Positions 57,020 through 64,000 of a stretch of 64,000 nt of DNA are shown here, piece by piece (positions within the stretch are counted from its first letter, which is position 1; every line of letters begins with the position of its first letter). The stretch comes from CAYFQV01 sp964413635. Its GTDB lineage: Bacteria; Spirochaetota; Spirochaetia; DSM-27196; PWMO01. The notes below the pieces were generated by a model. It worked only from the letters and a program-made list of their open reading frames with translations, ran no database searches and was not told where the DNA came from. The translations under genes were made by a program, and so were the position numbers. The stretch spans positions 1-64,000 of the forward strand of contig CAYPTH010000003.1 in NCBI GenBank assembly GCA_964413635.1. The letters are read 5' to 3'.

Positions 57020-58420
57020 CTATTCGCCTTGTACGTCGTCGGACTCCTTCGGCGCCGGCCCGACAAGGCGCTCGATGGTCTGTAAGGCTGCGGGGTGCAG
57101 CACTGAGTTCGCCCGCAGCTCTTTCAGGGTATCGTCCAGACCGCTTATCTCTTGCCGCTCCACCCCTGCAATTGCGTAGAGCCGGGCGTTTCCCGTTCCT
57201 TCGGTAATCAGAATCCGGTAGAGCTCCCGCACCTCGCCGGATCCGGTCTGCGAAAGAATCCGCGCCAAGGGATCGGCGAGGGACTTCGCTCCATTTCCAC
57301 CCTCAGAGAGATCCTCTCTCAGCGGCTCACTGAAGGCCGCCACCGCACGGGCCGGACTCTCTTCTACAAGCGTCTGCATGGCGCTCATGCGATCCTCGGG
57401 GGGCTTCGACGGATCAAGCGCAATCTCCTCCAAAACTTTGCTGTACTCTTCCGCCCCAAGGCTCGCGAGCGTCTTCATGGCGGCCTGTCGCACCCGTGGA
57501 TCGGGGTCATTCGTAACTTTGTACTGCACCGCCCGCGACATCTCGTTGATCTCGTTTTCTCTGATCCACTCCAAGGCGTTCACTCGCGTCTGCGCCAATG
57601 AGTCCCGGAGCGCCCCCGACAGGATGGCTTGCCTATCGTCGAGATCGAGCTCCAGAAGCGCCTGTGTCGCATAGGACCGGACAATGGCATCTTTTCCGGA
57701 GAGCAGTTGCCGTAGGGGCCCTTCAGCGTCCTTGGCGCCGATTCGGCCCAGCGATTGTATTGCGTAGCCGCGGTAGAGACTCCCCGCTTGTGTGTCCTGG
57801 GCAATACTGAGAAGGGTTGTGGTCGACTGCGCAGTTCCAACTTCTCCCAACGCCAGTATTGCAGCCTCCCGGGTGGCCTGGTCCGTTCTGCGATTCTGAA
57901 TCTTCTCGAGAAGCAACTCTTCCGATCCGGCGATCTCGCGCTCACCGAGAGCCCGGATCGCCTGTCTTGCCACACTACCGGAGCCTTTGTCGGCCGCCGC
58001 CATGAGTGCATCAGCCGCACCCTCGGGCAGGGACACATCCGGGTTCCTCAACAGCCGCACGGCCGACGTTACCAGCCCATTGTCATTCCCCCGGAAGTTG
58101 GAGACAATTGCAACCGCAGTGCTCGCCGCTCCCTGGTACCCTAGCTCGTTGAAGAAATCTATGATCTGAGTTTGCAACCCCGGATTGAAGGATTCCCGGA
58201 AGCGCGCAAGGAGCGCTTCATTGAGGGCCGACTCATCCGCCTCTTTCAGGCGGGAGATCGCCTGGGACACCTCTTCATTGATACCGAACTCGATCGTGTC
58301 GCGGAGCTCATCCAGCGTCTCTTCATCCAGTTGCGCGAAGACACCGGGCACCAGTATCAAGCCCATCAGTAGCCCCAGCAAGGGTGCCCTTGCCGCCGAT
58401 TTGAGTCGGTATCCGCTCAC
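57020..58420 (-). CDS. Exported HEAT-repeat protein
   Basis: 466 aa from a GTG at 58420 that overlaps the murJ stop (GTGA), with GGAGG 5 nt upstream; the longer frame from 58534 lies inside murJ and is rejected. Signal peptide about 1-29 (APLLGLLMGLILVPGVFAQ). Then about ten HEAT-like repeats (for example VARQAIRALGEREIAGSEELL, TREAAILALGEVGTAQSTTTLL, IQSLGRIGAKDAEGPLRQLLSGKDAIVRSYATQALLEL, RVRQAAMKTLASLGAEEY). Likely a periplasmic scaffold. Translational coupling to murJ suggests a role in wall precursor export or assembly (inference). The 5350 HEAT gene is a possible relative. Confidence 0.8.
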   Translation of the reverse strand: MSGYRLKSAARAPLLGLLMGLILVPGVFAQLDEETLDELRDTIEFGINEEVSQAISRLKEADESALNEALLARFRESFNPGLQTQIIDFFNELGYQGAASTAVAIVSNFRGNDNGLVTSAVRLLRNPDVSLPEGAADALMAAADKGSGSVARQAIRALGEREIAGSEELLLEKIQNRRTDQATREAAILALGEVGTAQSTTTLLSIAQDTQAGSLYRGYAIQSLGRIGAKDAEGPLRQLLSGKDAIVRSYATQALLELDLDDRQAILSGALRDSLAQTRVNALEWIRENEINEMSRAVQYKVTNDPDPRVRQAAMKTLASLGAEEYSKVLEEIALDPSKPPEDRMSAMQTLVEESPARAVAAFSEPLREDLSEGGNGAKSLADPLARILSQTGSGEVRELYRILITEGTGNARLYAIAGVERQEISGLDDTLKELRANSVLHPAALQTIERLVGPAPKESDDVQGE

Positions 58421-60042
58421 AGTTTCCTCCGTATCACGCGTCGAAATTCCTCCACTCGCAGCAGCACCAGCATTCCTCCGACCAGCGCCAGCGAGACTAT
58501 ACCGACAATGCTCAAACGGCCCAAGTTCGCCCAACTACTGCCTTCCCTCCACCACGCGCCGAGTGCATTGCGGTACCACAACACAAAGAGAATCGTCGGC
58601 ACGCAGGCAGTGACCGTTTTCGCCAACGTTCCAAAGATACCACGGACGTCGAGCCCGTTCATTTCCCGGTACGCCGCAACCGTCAGCATGATCACCCCAA
58701 TGGAGAAGGCAATCGAATTGGCCAGAGACAGTCCCACTACTCGGAGCGCCGTCTCCTTCAACCATATTGAGAACGCAACGTCCAAGACGACGGTAATCGC
58801 GGCAGCGAACAAGGGTACACGGTAATTGTCCCGCGCATAGAAGAAGCGCTGCAGAAAGTTGAAGGCCCCAACACTGAACAGGCCAATACAGTAGCCGGCA
58901 AGCACCTGACCGGCGAGCACCGTGTGCTGTACCTCAAAGGCCCCCCGCTGCAACGCCACCGATATTGTTTCTGTTCCGATCATCCCAAGGATAACACCCG
59001 CCGGCACCAGCAATACAAGCAGATAGCGCAGCCCGAAGGTCACCGACTCTCGCAAGCCCTCGATCTCCCCGGCAGCTGACTGCCTGCTCATCCGCGGGAA
59101 GAGAACCGTTGTGACGGATGCCGCGAATATCCCGAAGGGCAGTTGAAAGAACGTAAGCGCATTCGTCATTGCCGAGCTGCTTCCGTTCTCCAAGCCACTG
59201 GCAAAAAACAGCGCAACCTGTTGATTCACCGTGAATATCGACGCCGTGGCCACCACCGGCAGCCACTGGCGCAAGACGCGTCGGACCAGAGGGTCGGCGA
59301 AATTGAAGCGCGGCACAATGGCGTAACCAAGCTTGACCAGCAAGGGAACCTGCACGAGGATCTGGATCACTCCGCCGGCAAGGACCCCAACTGCCATGGA
59401 GAAAACCCCCATTCGATCGTGCAGCAGGAGAATGGCCGGAATCACGGCGACCGAAAACAGAATTGGGGTAAGCGCAGGTACCAAAAAGCGATTGTGGGCA
59501 TGAATGGTGCCCATGAAGAGGGCACTCACACTTATCAAGAGTACGTAGTGTATCAGGCGTTTAAACAAGGCCGACGAGAGAAGCTGCCGTTCCACTTCCG
59601 GAAAGTCGAGAATCGTGTTTACGATCTCCAGGCTGAACACAACCGAAAGAACCAGAATAGGCACCAAGACCACCAGCTGGAAACCGAGGATGCCCGAGAA
59701 CACCCGCCGAGCATCCCGCTGAGAGGGATCGCGAACCAAACTGGAAGAGAGCGTTGGAATAAAGGCCGATGACAGCGCTCCCTCCGCCATGAGCTTGCGA
59801 AGATTATTGGGAATGTTGAACACGACGTTCAGTACGTCCGCTTCGCCGGAGGCACCAAAAACGGCGCCAATGACGGCGATCCGGGCGAAGCCGAGAAGCC
59901 GGGATACAAAGGTAGCCCCCATGACCACGAGGGTGGACAGGACACTCTTCGAGAGCTTTGGATTACTCGCCGGCGTTGTAGGTGTAGAGGAAGTCTCGCT
60001 CGAATTCTCCAAAGGAGTCCTCTCGAATTGACGTCGCAACAT
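58417..60042 (-). CDS. murJ: Lipid II flippase MurJ
   Basis: 541 aa, 14 membrane helices (MOP superfamily). Moves lipid II across the inner membrane. Signature features: LGFARIAVIGAVFGASGEADVLNVVFNIPNNLRKLMAEGALSSAFIPTLSS near the N-terminus, FFASGLENGSSSAMTNALTFFQLPFGIFAASVTTVLFPRMS in the middle. The first 28 residues are Ser/Thr/Pro-rich and lie inside the tgt 3' end (80-bp overlap); a TTG at 60009 with GAGAGG upstream is an alternative start. HEAT gene follows in the operon. Confidence 0.94.
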   Translation of the reverse strand: MLRRQFERTPLENSSETSSTPTTPASNPKLSKSVLSTLVVMGATFVSRLLGFARIAVIGAVFGASGEADVLNVVFNIPNNLRKLMAEGALSSAFIPTLSSSLVRDPSQRDARRVFSGILGFQLVVLVPILVLSVVFSLEIVNTILDFPEVERQLLSSALFKRLIHYVLLISVSALFMGTIHAHNRFLVPALTPILFSVAVIPAILLLHDRMGVFSMAVGVLAGGVIQILVQVPLLVKLGYAIVPRFNFADPLVRRVLRQWLPVVATASIFTVNQQVALFFASGLENGSSSAMTNALTFFQLPFGIFAASVTTVLFPRMSRQSAAGEIEGLRESVTFGLRYLLVLLVPAGVILGMIGTETISVALQRGAFEVQHTVLAGQVLAGYCIGLFSVGAFNFLQRFFYARDNYRVPLFAAAITVVLDVAFSIWLKETALRVVGLSLANSIAFSIGVIMLTVAAYREMNGLDVRGIFGTLAKTVTACVPTILFVLWYRNALGAWWREGSSWANLGRLSIVGIVSLALVGGMLVLLRVEEFRRVIRRKL

Positions 60043-61087
60043 CTCTCATCAATTGTCGGAGAAAATACAGGTTATGTTGCGTGGCAAGCATGGGGCCAAG
60101 GATCTCACCCGCTTTAAACAGGTGTCGCAGATACGCTCGGGAGAAGTTCCGGCAGGTGTAACAACCGCAGTCCGCCTCGAGGGGGAGCTCAGCATGACGG
60201 TGGACGGCGTTCCGCAGAACCACCCTTCCCCGTCGAGTAAAAACCGTGCCGTTCCTCGCAGCACGAGTCGGGAAAACGCAATCGAACATGTCAAATCCGT
60301 GGCGCACCGCTGCAAATATGTACTCCGGCGTGCCAATTCCCATGACATACCGGGGCTTGTCCGCAGGAAGCCGCGCTCCACCCCACGCCACATACTCCTC
60401 GAAGAGCGGAAAGGGCTCGCCAACGCTCAGACCGCCAACCGCGAACCCCGGGAAGTCGAGGCTACAAATCTCCTCTGCGCTCCGCTCCCGAAGATCTCTG
60501 AAGAAGTTGCCTTGTACAATGCCGAAGAGAGAACCCGGGTAACTATCTTTAATCTCGCTCCAGCTGCGGTACGCCTTTTGTGCCCACATGGTCGTACGTC
60601 GGACCGCCTCTTCGGCGCTTTTCCACGACTCACCGTAGCCGGTGCACACGTCCAGGGCCATCTGAATATCGCTCCCCAGACGCCGCTGGATATCGACGAC
60701 ACCTTCCGGAGTGAGATGGTGTCGACTCCCGTCAATGTGCGATTGGAACTCCACACCTTCGTCTCGAATCTTTCGAAACGGCGCAAGGGAGAAGACCTGA
60801 TATCCGCCGGAATCCGTGAGGATATTGTGAGGCCAGCCGCTGAACTGATGGAGTGACCCGAAGCGCTCAATCACCTCCAAACCCGGACGAAGATACAGGT
60901 GATAGGTATTTCCCAGGATCAACCGAAATCCAATGTCTCTAACCTCACTCGGCGTAACAGCCTTTACGGTTCCTGCCGTCCCGACCGGCATGAAGGCTGG
61001 TGTCTCAACGGTACCGTGAGGCAAGGCAAGCAGGCCCGTACGTGCGGCGCAGTTGCGGTCCTGATGATCCAGCGTGTAGATTCCCAT
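59963..61087 (-). CDS. tgt: Queuine tRNA-ribosyltransferase
   Basis: 374 aa. Exchanges G34 of Asp, Asn, His and Tyr tRNAs for preQ1. Active-site Asp in LTDSGGYQVFSL (about 90), FGIVQGN, GGLSVGEP, the nucleophilic Asp in FDCVFPTRAARNG and zinc site CGCYTCRNFSRAYLRHLFKAGE. A tRNA-Tyr with a GTA anticodon in this window would be a substrate. The preceding permease gene ends 12 bp away. Normal length. Confidence 0.96.
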   Translation of the reverse strand: MGIYTLDHQDRNCAARTGLLALPHGTVETPAFMPVGTAGTVKAVTPSEVRDIGFRLILGNTYHLYLRPGLEVIERFGSLHQFSGWPHNILTDSGGYQVFSLAPFRKIRDEGVEFQSHIDGSRHHLTPEGVVDIQRRLGSDIQMALDVCTGYGESWKSAEEAVRRTTMWAQKAYRSWSEIKDSYPGSLFGIVQGNFFRDLRERSAEEICSLDFPGFAVGGLSVGEPFPLFEEYVAWGGARLPADKPRYVMGIGTPEYIFAAVRHGFDMFDCVFPTRAARNGTVFTRRGRVVLRNAVHRHAELPLEADCGCYTCRNFSRAYLRHLFKAGEILGPMLATQHNLYFLRQLMRDVATSIREDSFGEFERDFLYTYNAGE

Positions 61088-61099
61088 GCTTTGCCAACT

Positions 61100-62176
61100 T
61101 CACGTGCGCGCGCGGCGAAAGAGCAGTACCGATAGGAGCAGAAACGCAACCACCCCAAGCCACGCACCTACAAGTGGCGGTACCACACCCAATGACGCGA
61201 AGAGACTAGAAACCATTCCCAGCACGTAATAGACCACCGCAAGCCCGAGCGAAACGAGCAAGCTCATGAGGAGTACGTTCTTCTTGAAGCGTCCGCCGAT
61301 TGCCGCGGAAATAAGTGTTACGACAAGAGGGGTAAGCGCAAAGGAGTAGCGTTCATGATAGTCGGTCAAAAGATCGCGATACGGAAGCCCGGCGCGCCGC
61401 ACCGATTCCACGTACTGCCGTGCCCGGTCGAGGGACATGCTTTCGAGATCCCGGTTCTTTCGTTGGAAGGTCGACGGAGGCGTATTCAGCCCTTCTGGAC
61501 GATACCGGGACAATTCCTCCCGCATTACACTCCCATCCTCTCGGTGCACAAAGCGACGAACGTCGTGAAGAATCCATTGATCTTCGCCCCACTCCGCAAG
61601 GTCGGCGTCGATCCGCTCTTGCAATCTTCCCTGGGGGTCACGAAAAAGAACCACTAGATCGGACAGCTCTTGGTTCGAGTCGTTGTAGTAGCTAGCGTGA
61701 TAGATAACCCGCTTGTCATCGCTGAGAACCGATACCTTTGTGTTGTTGTAGGATCGGTTGATATTCAGCATCGACTGGGTAAGCTCAGTCTTCCGCCGGT
61801 AGGTATCAATAACCACCTCTTCCTCGAAGAAGAACGACCCGACGCTCAACAGGATTCCCACCGCAATGAGCGGCGCCGAGAACCGGTACAAGGAAATCCC
61901 GGCACTAAAGACGGCGATCAACTCGTTGTTGCTGTAGTGATTGCCAAGCGTATACGAACACGCGAAGAGGAGCGCGATGGGTAAGGCAAAGGAGATGCTC
62001 TTGGGAACGTATAACAACTGGGCCCGGGCAACCTCCGTCAAGGGCACCTCGAGATCCAAGAATCGGTCGAGATGCGGAAAAAGATCCACGAGCTGCAAGA
62101 TAAGCACGAAAAACAGCAAGGACGCGAGAAGAACAGGCACGAGACTGCGGAGAACCATCAGGTCGAGCGTTCTCAT
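61100..62176 (-). CDS. lptG: LptF/LptG-family permease (second of pair)
   Basis: 358 aa from the ATG at 62176 (ATGA overlap with the previous gene). Three N-terminal membrane helices, a periplasmic beta-jellyroll-like region (about 140-260, SVLSDDKRVIYHASYYND, SDLVVLFRDPQGRLQERIDADLAEW) and three C-terminal helices (ISAAIGGRFKKNVLLMSLLVSLGLAVVYYVLG). Such YjgP/YjgQ proteins form the LPS extraction complex LptB2FG. Which is F and which is G cannot be decided by eye, and the symbol follows gene order. LPS itself is absent from some spirochaetes, so the substrate may be another glycolipid. Confidence 0.88.
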   Translation of the reverse strand: MRTLDLMVLRSLVPVLLASLLFFVLILQLVDLFPHLDRFLDLEVPLTEVARAQLLYVPKSISFALPIALLFACSYTLGNHYSNNELIAVFSAGISLYRFSAPLIAVGILLSVGSFFFEEEVVIDTYRRKTELTQSMLNINRSYNNTKVSVLSDDKRVIYHASYYNDSNQELSDLVVLFRDPQGRLQERIDADLAEWGEDQWILHDVRRFVHREDGSVMREELSRYRPEGLNTPPSTFQRKNRDLESMSLDRARQYVESVRRAGLPYRDLLTDYHERYSFALTPLVVTLISAAIGGRFKKNVLLMSLLVSLGLAVVYYVLGMVSSLFASLGVVPPLVGAWLGVVAFLLLSVLLFRRART

Positions 62177-63465
62177 TGTGCCTTTTTCCGAAGGAACATT
62201 GCCAATCCTACAAGAACAACCAACACGTCGGGCGCCCACATGGCAACGACCGGGGAAAGCTGAATCTGCCGAGTACCCAGGGTATCACCGGCAATGAGCA
62301 GACTCCAATAGACCACCGCAACCAACAATCCCAAGCCGAAGCCGACCGCACGCCCACTGCGCCGCGGCACCAGCCCTACCGGAAACGCAAAAAACACGAA
62401 AGCCAAACACGCGAAGGGAATCGAAAACTTTTTGTGCAGCTCCAGCCGATACCGCTGCAAGGATCGGTCCCGCACCTCCTGCCCCGCGAGCTCCCGGTAC
62501 TCACTCAAACTCGCTTGCAGGCGTTCTTCAACGTCGCCGCCGGAAAGAGCCTCGTTCGGCGCAAGAAGGCTCGTGTAGGACTGAAGCAGCTCGTAGTTGG
62601 CCACGGCAAGCGAGAGCGCACGCGCCCGGCGTCTCTCGGCGAGGGCTTCCTCCTTGGCCTTGATCTCGGTACGCACATCCCGCGAGCTCATGGCCTGCGG
62701 CCCCGGGGTCTGTATAGAGATGGTAATGTCGCGCAGGAGGATGTTGTATATCATCCCCTCAGCCTCGAAGTACTCCTGCTCGCTATTCTCCCCGCCGGCG
62801 GTGTGACTAAAAACATCACTCAAACGGAGGGAAATGACACCGGCCTCCCGTTGATTCTCCACTCGCGCCTCGGACGAGGTGATAACCCTCGGAGCGGCCC
62901 CATCTTTCCCCTGCTCAATGATTACCAGATCCTCAATTGTCCCGTCGGAGGCGGCACCCGTAATGATCGTGCTATTCTGGTAGGGCTTAACCGAATACGC
63001 TTCCAGCTCAAGCTCCGGATTAGAGGTAATCAGCTCCCGATACAGACGATTCAAGTTGATGTTCCCGAGAGGCAAGAAGTAGTCGTTTATGACGAAGGAC
63101 ACCCCTGAAAACAGAATTCCCGCCGCGATCAGAGGAGTAAAGATCTTCTTGAGAGGAACACCGAGAGATCGCATGGCGACGATTTCGCTGTCCGAAGAGA
63201 GCCGTCCCATGGCCATGAGCGCGCCGACCAACGCTCCAAATGGGAACGAAAGCGCGGCCACGAGCGGGAGCGAATACAGAATCAAGCGAAGAACCTCCGG
63301 AACGCCAACGTTCTTCGACAAGACGTTCTCCGCAAGAAGCAGCATCTGATTGATGATGAAGATAACGAAGAAAAAGAGGAACGCCACCGCGAACGCAAGC
63401 AGGAACTCCTGCAATACGTAGCGATAAATGACCCAATGTCTTCGTCGCCCTAGCACCGCGATCAT
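62173..63465 (-). CDS. lptF: LptF/LptG-family permease (first of pair)
   Basis: 430 aa from the ATG at 63465, one base after the dut stop; the frame from 63555 lies inside dut and is rejected. Same architecture as its neighbour: helices at about 18-38, 58-80 and 100-120, a long periplasmic region (about 130-310, including VENQREAGVISLRLSDVFSHTAGG) with an inserted coiled segment (EIKAKEEALAERRRARALSLA), and C-terminal helices (FSIPFACLAFVFFAFPVGLVPRRSGRAVGFGLGLLVAVVYWSLL). The Gly-Leu-Val-Pro-Arg-Arg segment is typical. Confidence 0.88.
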   Translation of the reverse strand: MIAVLGRRRHWVIYRYVLQEFLLAFAVAFLFFFVIFIINQMLLLAENVLSKNVGVPEVLRLILYSLPLVAALSFPFGALVGALMAMGRLSSDSEIVAMRSLGVPLKKIFTPLIAAGILFSGVSFVINDYFLPLGNINLNRLYRELITSNPELELEAYSVKPYQNSTIITGAASDGTIEDLVIIEQGKDGAAPRVITSSEARVENQREAGVISLRLSDVFSHTAGGENSEQEYFEAEGMIYNILLRDITISIQTPGPQAMSSRDVRTEIKAKEEALAERRRARALSLAVANYELLQSYTSLLAPNEALSGGDVEERLQASLSEYRELAGQEVRDRSLQRYRLELHKKFSIPFACLAFVFFAFPVGLVPRRSGRAVGFGLGLLVAVVYWSLLIAGDTLGTRQIQLSPVVAMWAPDVLVVLVGLAMFLRKKAQ

Positions 63466-63466
63466 C

Positions 63467-63991
63467 CTACCTGCCGGAGGAACCGAATCCGCCGGCACCC
63501 CGCTGAGTGTCATCCAGGGCGACTCCCGTGAAGGACGCCTGTACCACCGGTGCAATCACCAGTTGGGCAATCCGATCCCCCCTGCTGATCGTGTAGGCCT
63601 CCTCGCCGTGGTTGATCAAGGCCACCTGGACTTCACCGCGATAGTCGGCGTCGATTGTCCCTGGAGCGTTCAGAACGGTGACTCCGCGCTTCACCGCCAG
63701 CCCCGACCTCGGCCTGACTTGCGCCTCGTAACCGGCAGGCAGTCCCAATCGAACACCCGTCGGGACCAAGGCGCGCTCACCCGGTGCAAGCGTAACCTCT
63801 TCACGGATATGCGCCCGAAGGTCGGCGCCGGCGCTTCCCTCGGATGCATAAGACGGAAAAAAACCATCGGGCGCCTCCATTGGCACCACGATGGTTCTCT
63901 GCCCCTGTCCAGGGTCTGCGGCAATTGCCGATTGATGCGGTTTCTGATCCGCCATGAACGTCGACGGCCCGCTAGCGATCTCGGTGCTCAC
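63467..63991 (-). CDS. dut: Deoxyuridine 5'-triphosphate nucleotidohydrolase (dUTPase)
   Basis: 174 aa from a GTG at 63991, or 162 aa from the ATG at 63955. Hydrolyses dUTP to dUMP, keeping uracil out of DNA and feeding dTMP synthesis. All five trimeric dUTPase motifs are seen: SAGADLRAH, RPRSGLAVKRG, GTIDADYRGEV (catalytic Asp), RIAQLVIAP and GAGGFGSSG. An N-terminal extension of about 30 residues is poorly conserved, so the start is uncertain. First gene of the operon seen, near the window edge, so upstream context is missing. Confidence 0.95.
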   Translation of the reverse strand: MSTEIASGPSTFMADQKPHQSAIAADPGQGQRTIVVPMEAPDGFFPSYASEGSAGADLRAHIREEVTLAPGERALVPTGVRLGLPAGYEAQVRPRSGLAVKRGVTVLNAPGTIDADYRGEVQVALINHGEEAYTISRGDRIAQLVIAPVVQASFTGVALDDTQRGAGGFGSSGR

Positions 63992-64000
63992 GCGACTCCG

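Noticed and set aside
1..64000. CRISPR arrays, prophage, transposases, toxin-antitoxin or restriction systems
   Set aside because: No spaced repeats, integrase, transposase, capsid or defence-type protein was found. All genes look like core chromosome with uniform codon style.

Overview
This 64 kb window looks like ordinary chromosome from a spirochaete, probably a free-living member of the Spirochaetales with moderately high GC. The support is a FlaB-type core flagellin, a very long protein carrying a GreA domain at its C-terminus, a stand-alone FlhB C-terminal-like protein next to rplS, and several proteins I know only from spirochaetes. I see no phage, insertion sequence, CRISPR array, rRNA operon or biosynthetic cluster. 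Coding density is very high and most genes sit in tight, overlapping operons. The sequence has one 100-base N gap at 5103-5202, flanked by an exact 55-bp duplication that looks like an assembly artefact.

Layout. 1-4390 (+): rimM (partial), trmD, rplS, a FliK-like/FlhB-C-like pair, an HD-GYP protein, yraN and a 47-codon gene. 4428-5350 (-): a HEAT-type exported protein containing the gap. 5416-7330 (+): coaD, rpmF, acpP, rnc. 7385-9743 (-): cca and flaB, the latter with a sigma-28-like promoter and a structured leader. 9908-12336 (+): thiN and a large unknown. 12342-13211 (-): an SPFH-like membrane protein. 13431-15235 (+): a small membrane protein, aroH, map, tRNA-Thr and tRNA-Tyr. 15313-25623 (+): a seven-gene run with a giant FlgD-Ig/OmpA surface protein, dnaG, rpoD and an acidic-tailed zinc-ribbon protein. 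25662-26046 (+): RNase P RNA. 26122-35310 (+): the cell-shape operon (TPR protein, mreBCD, mrdA, rodA) followed by a fused radical-SAM protein. 35335-36252 (-): mazG. 36422-48230 (-): a twelve-gene run starting at recA (folK, scpA, scpB, rluB, cmk, rpsA, a sigma-54 activator, a YfgM-like protein, a CHASE2 cyclase, a lipoprotein and a small membrane protein). 48401-49504 (+): prs. 49487-53145 (-): an envelope TPR/coiled-coil operon ending in dtd. 53297-56989 (+): the GreA-fusion gene and its partner. 57020-63991 (-): dut, two LptF/LptG-type permeases, tgt, murJ and a HEAT protein.

The main themes are translation and tRNA maturation, replication and transcription, elongation-type cell-wall synthesis (MreBCD, PBP2, RodA, MurJ), and motility regulation.

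The most notable non-coding signals are two. First, at least five genes (the 5350 HEAT gene, coaD, cca, thiN, prs) have a recognisable -35/-10 promoter whose -10 lies only 6-9 nt before the start codon, so their mRNAs should be leaderless or almost so. Second, the flaB mRNA leader folds into two hairpins, one carrying an ACACGGAUGU element and the other presenting the Shine-Dalgarno in a six-base loop. That arrangement strongly resembles CsrA-controlled flagellin leaders.
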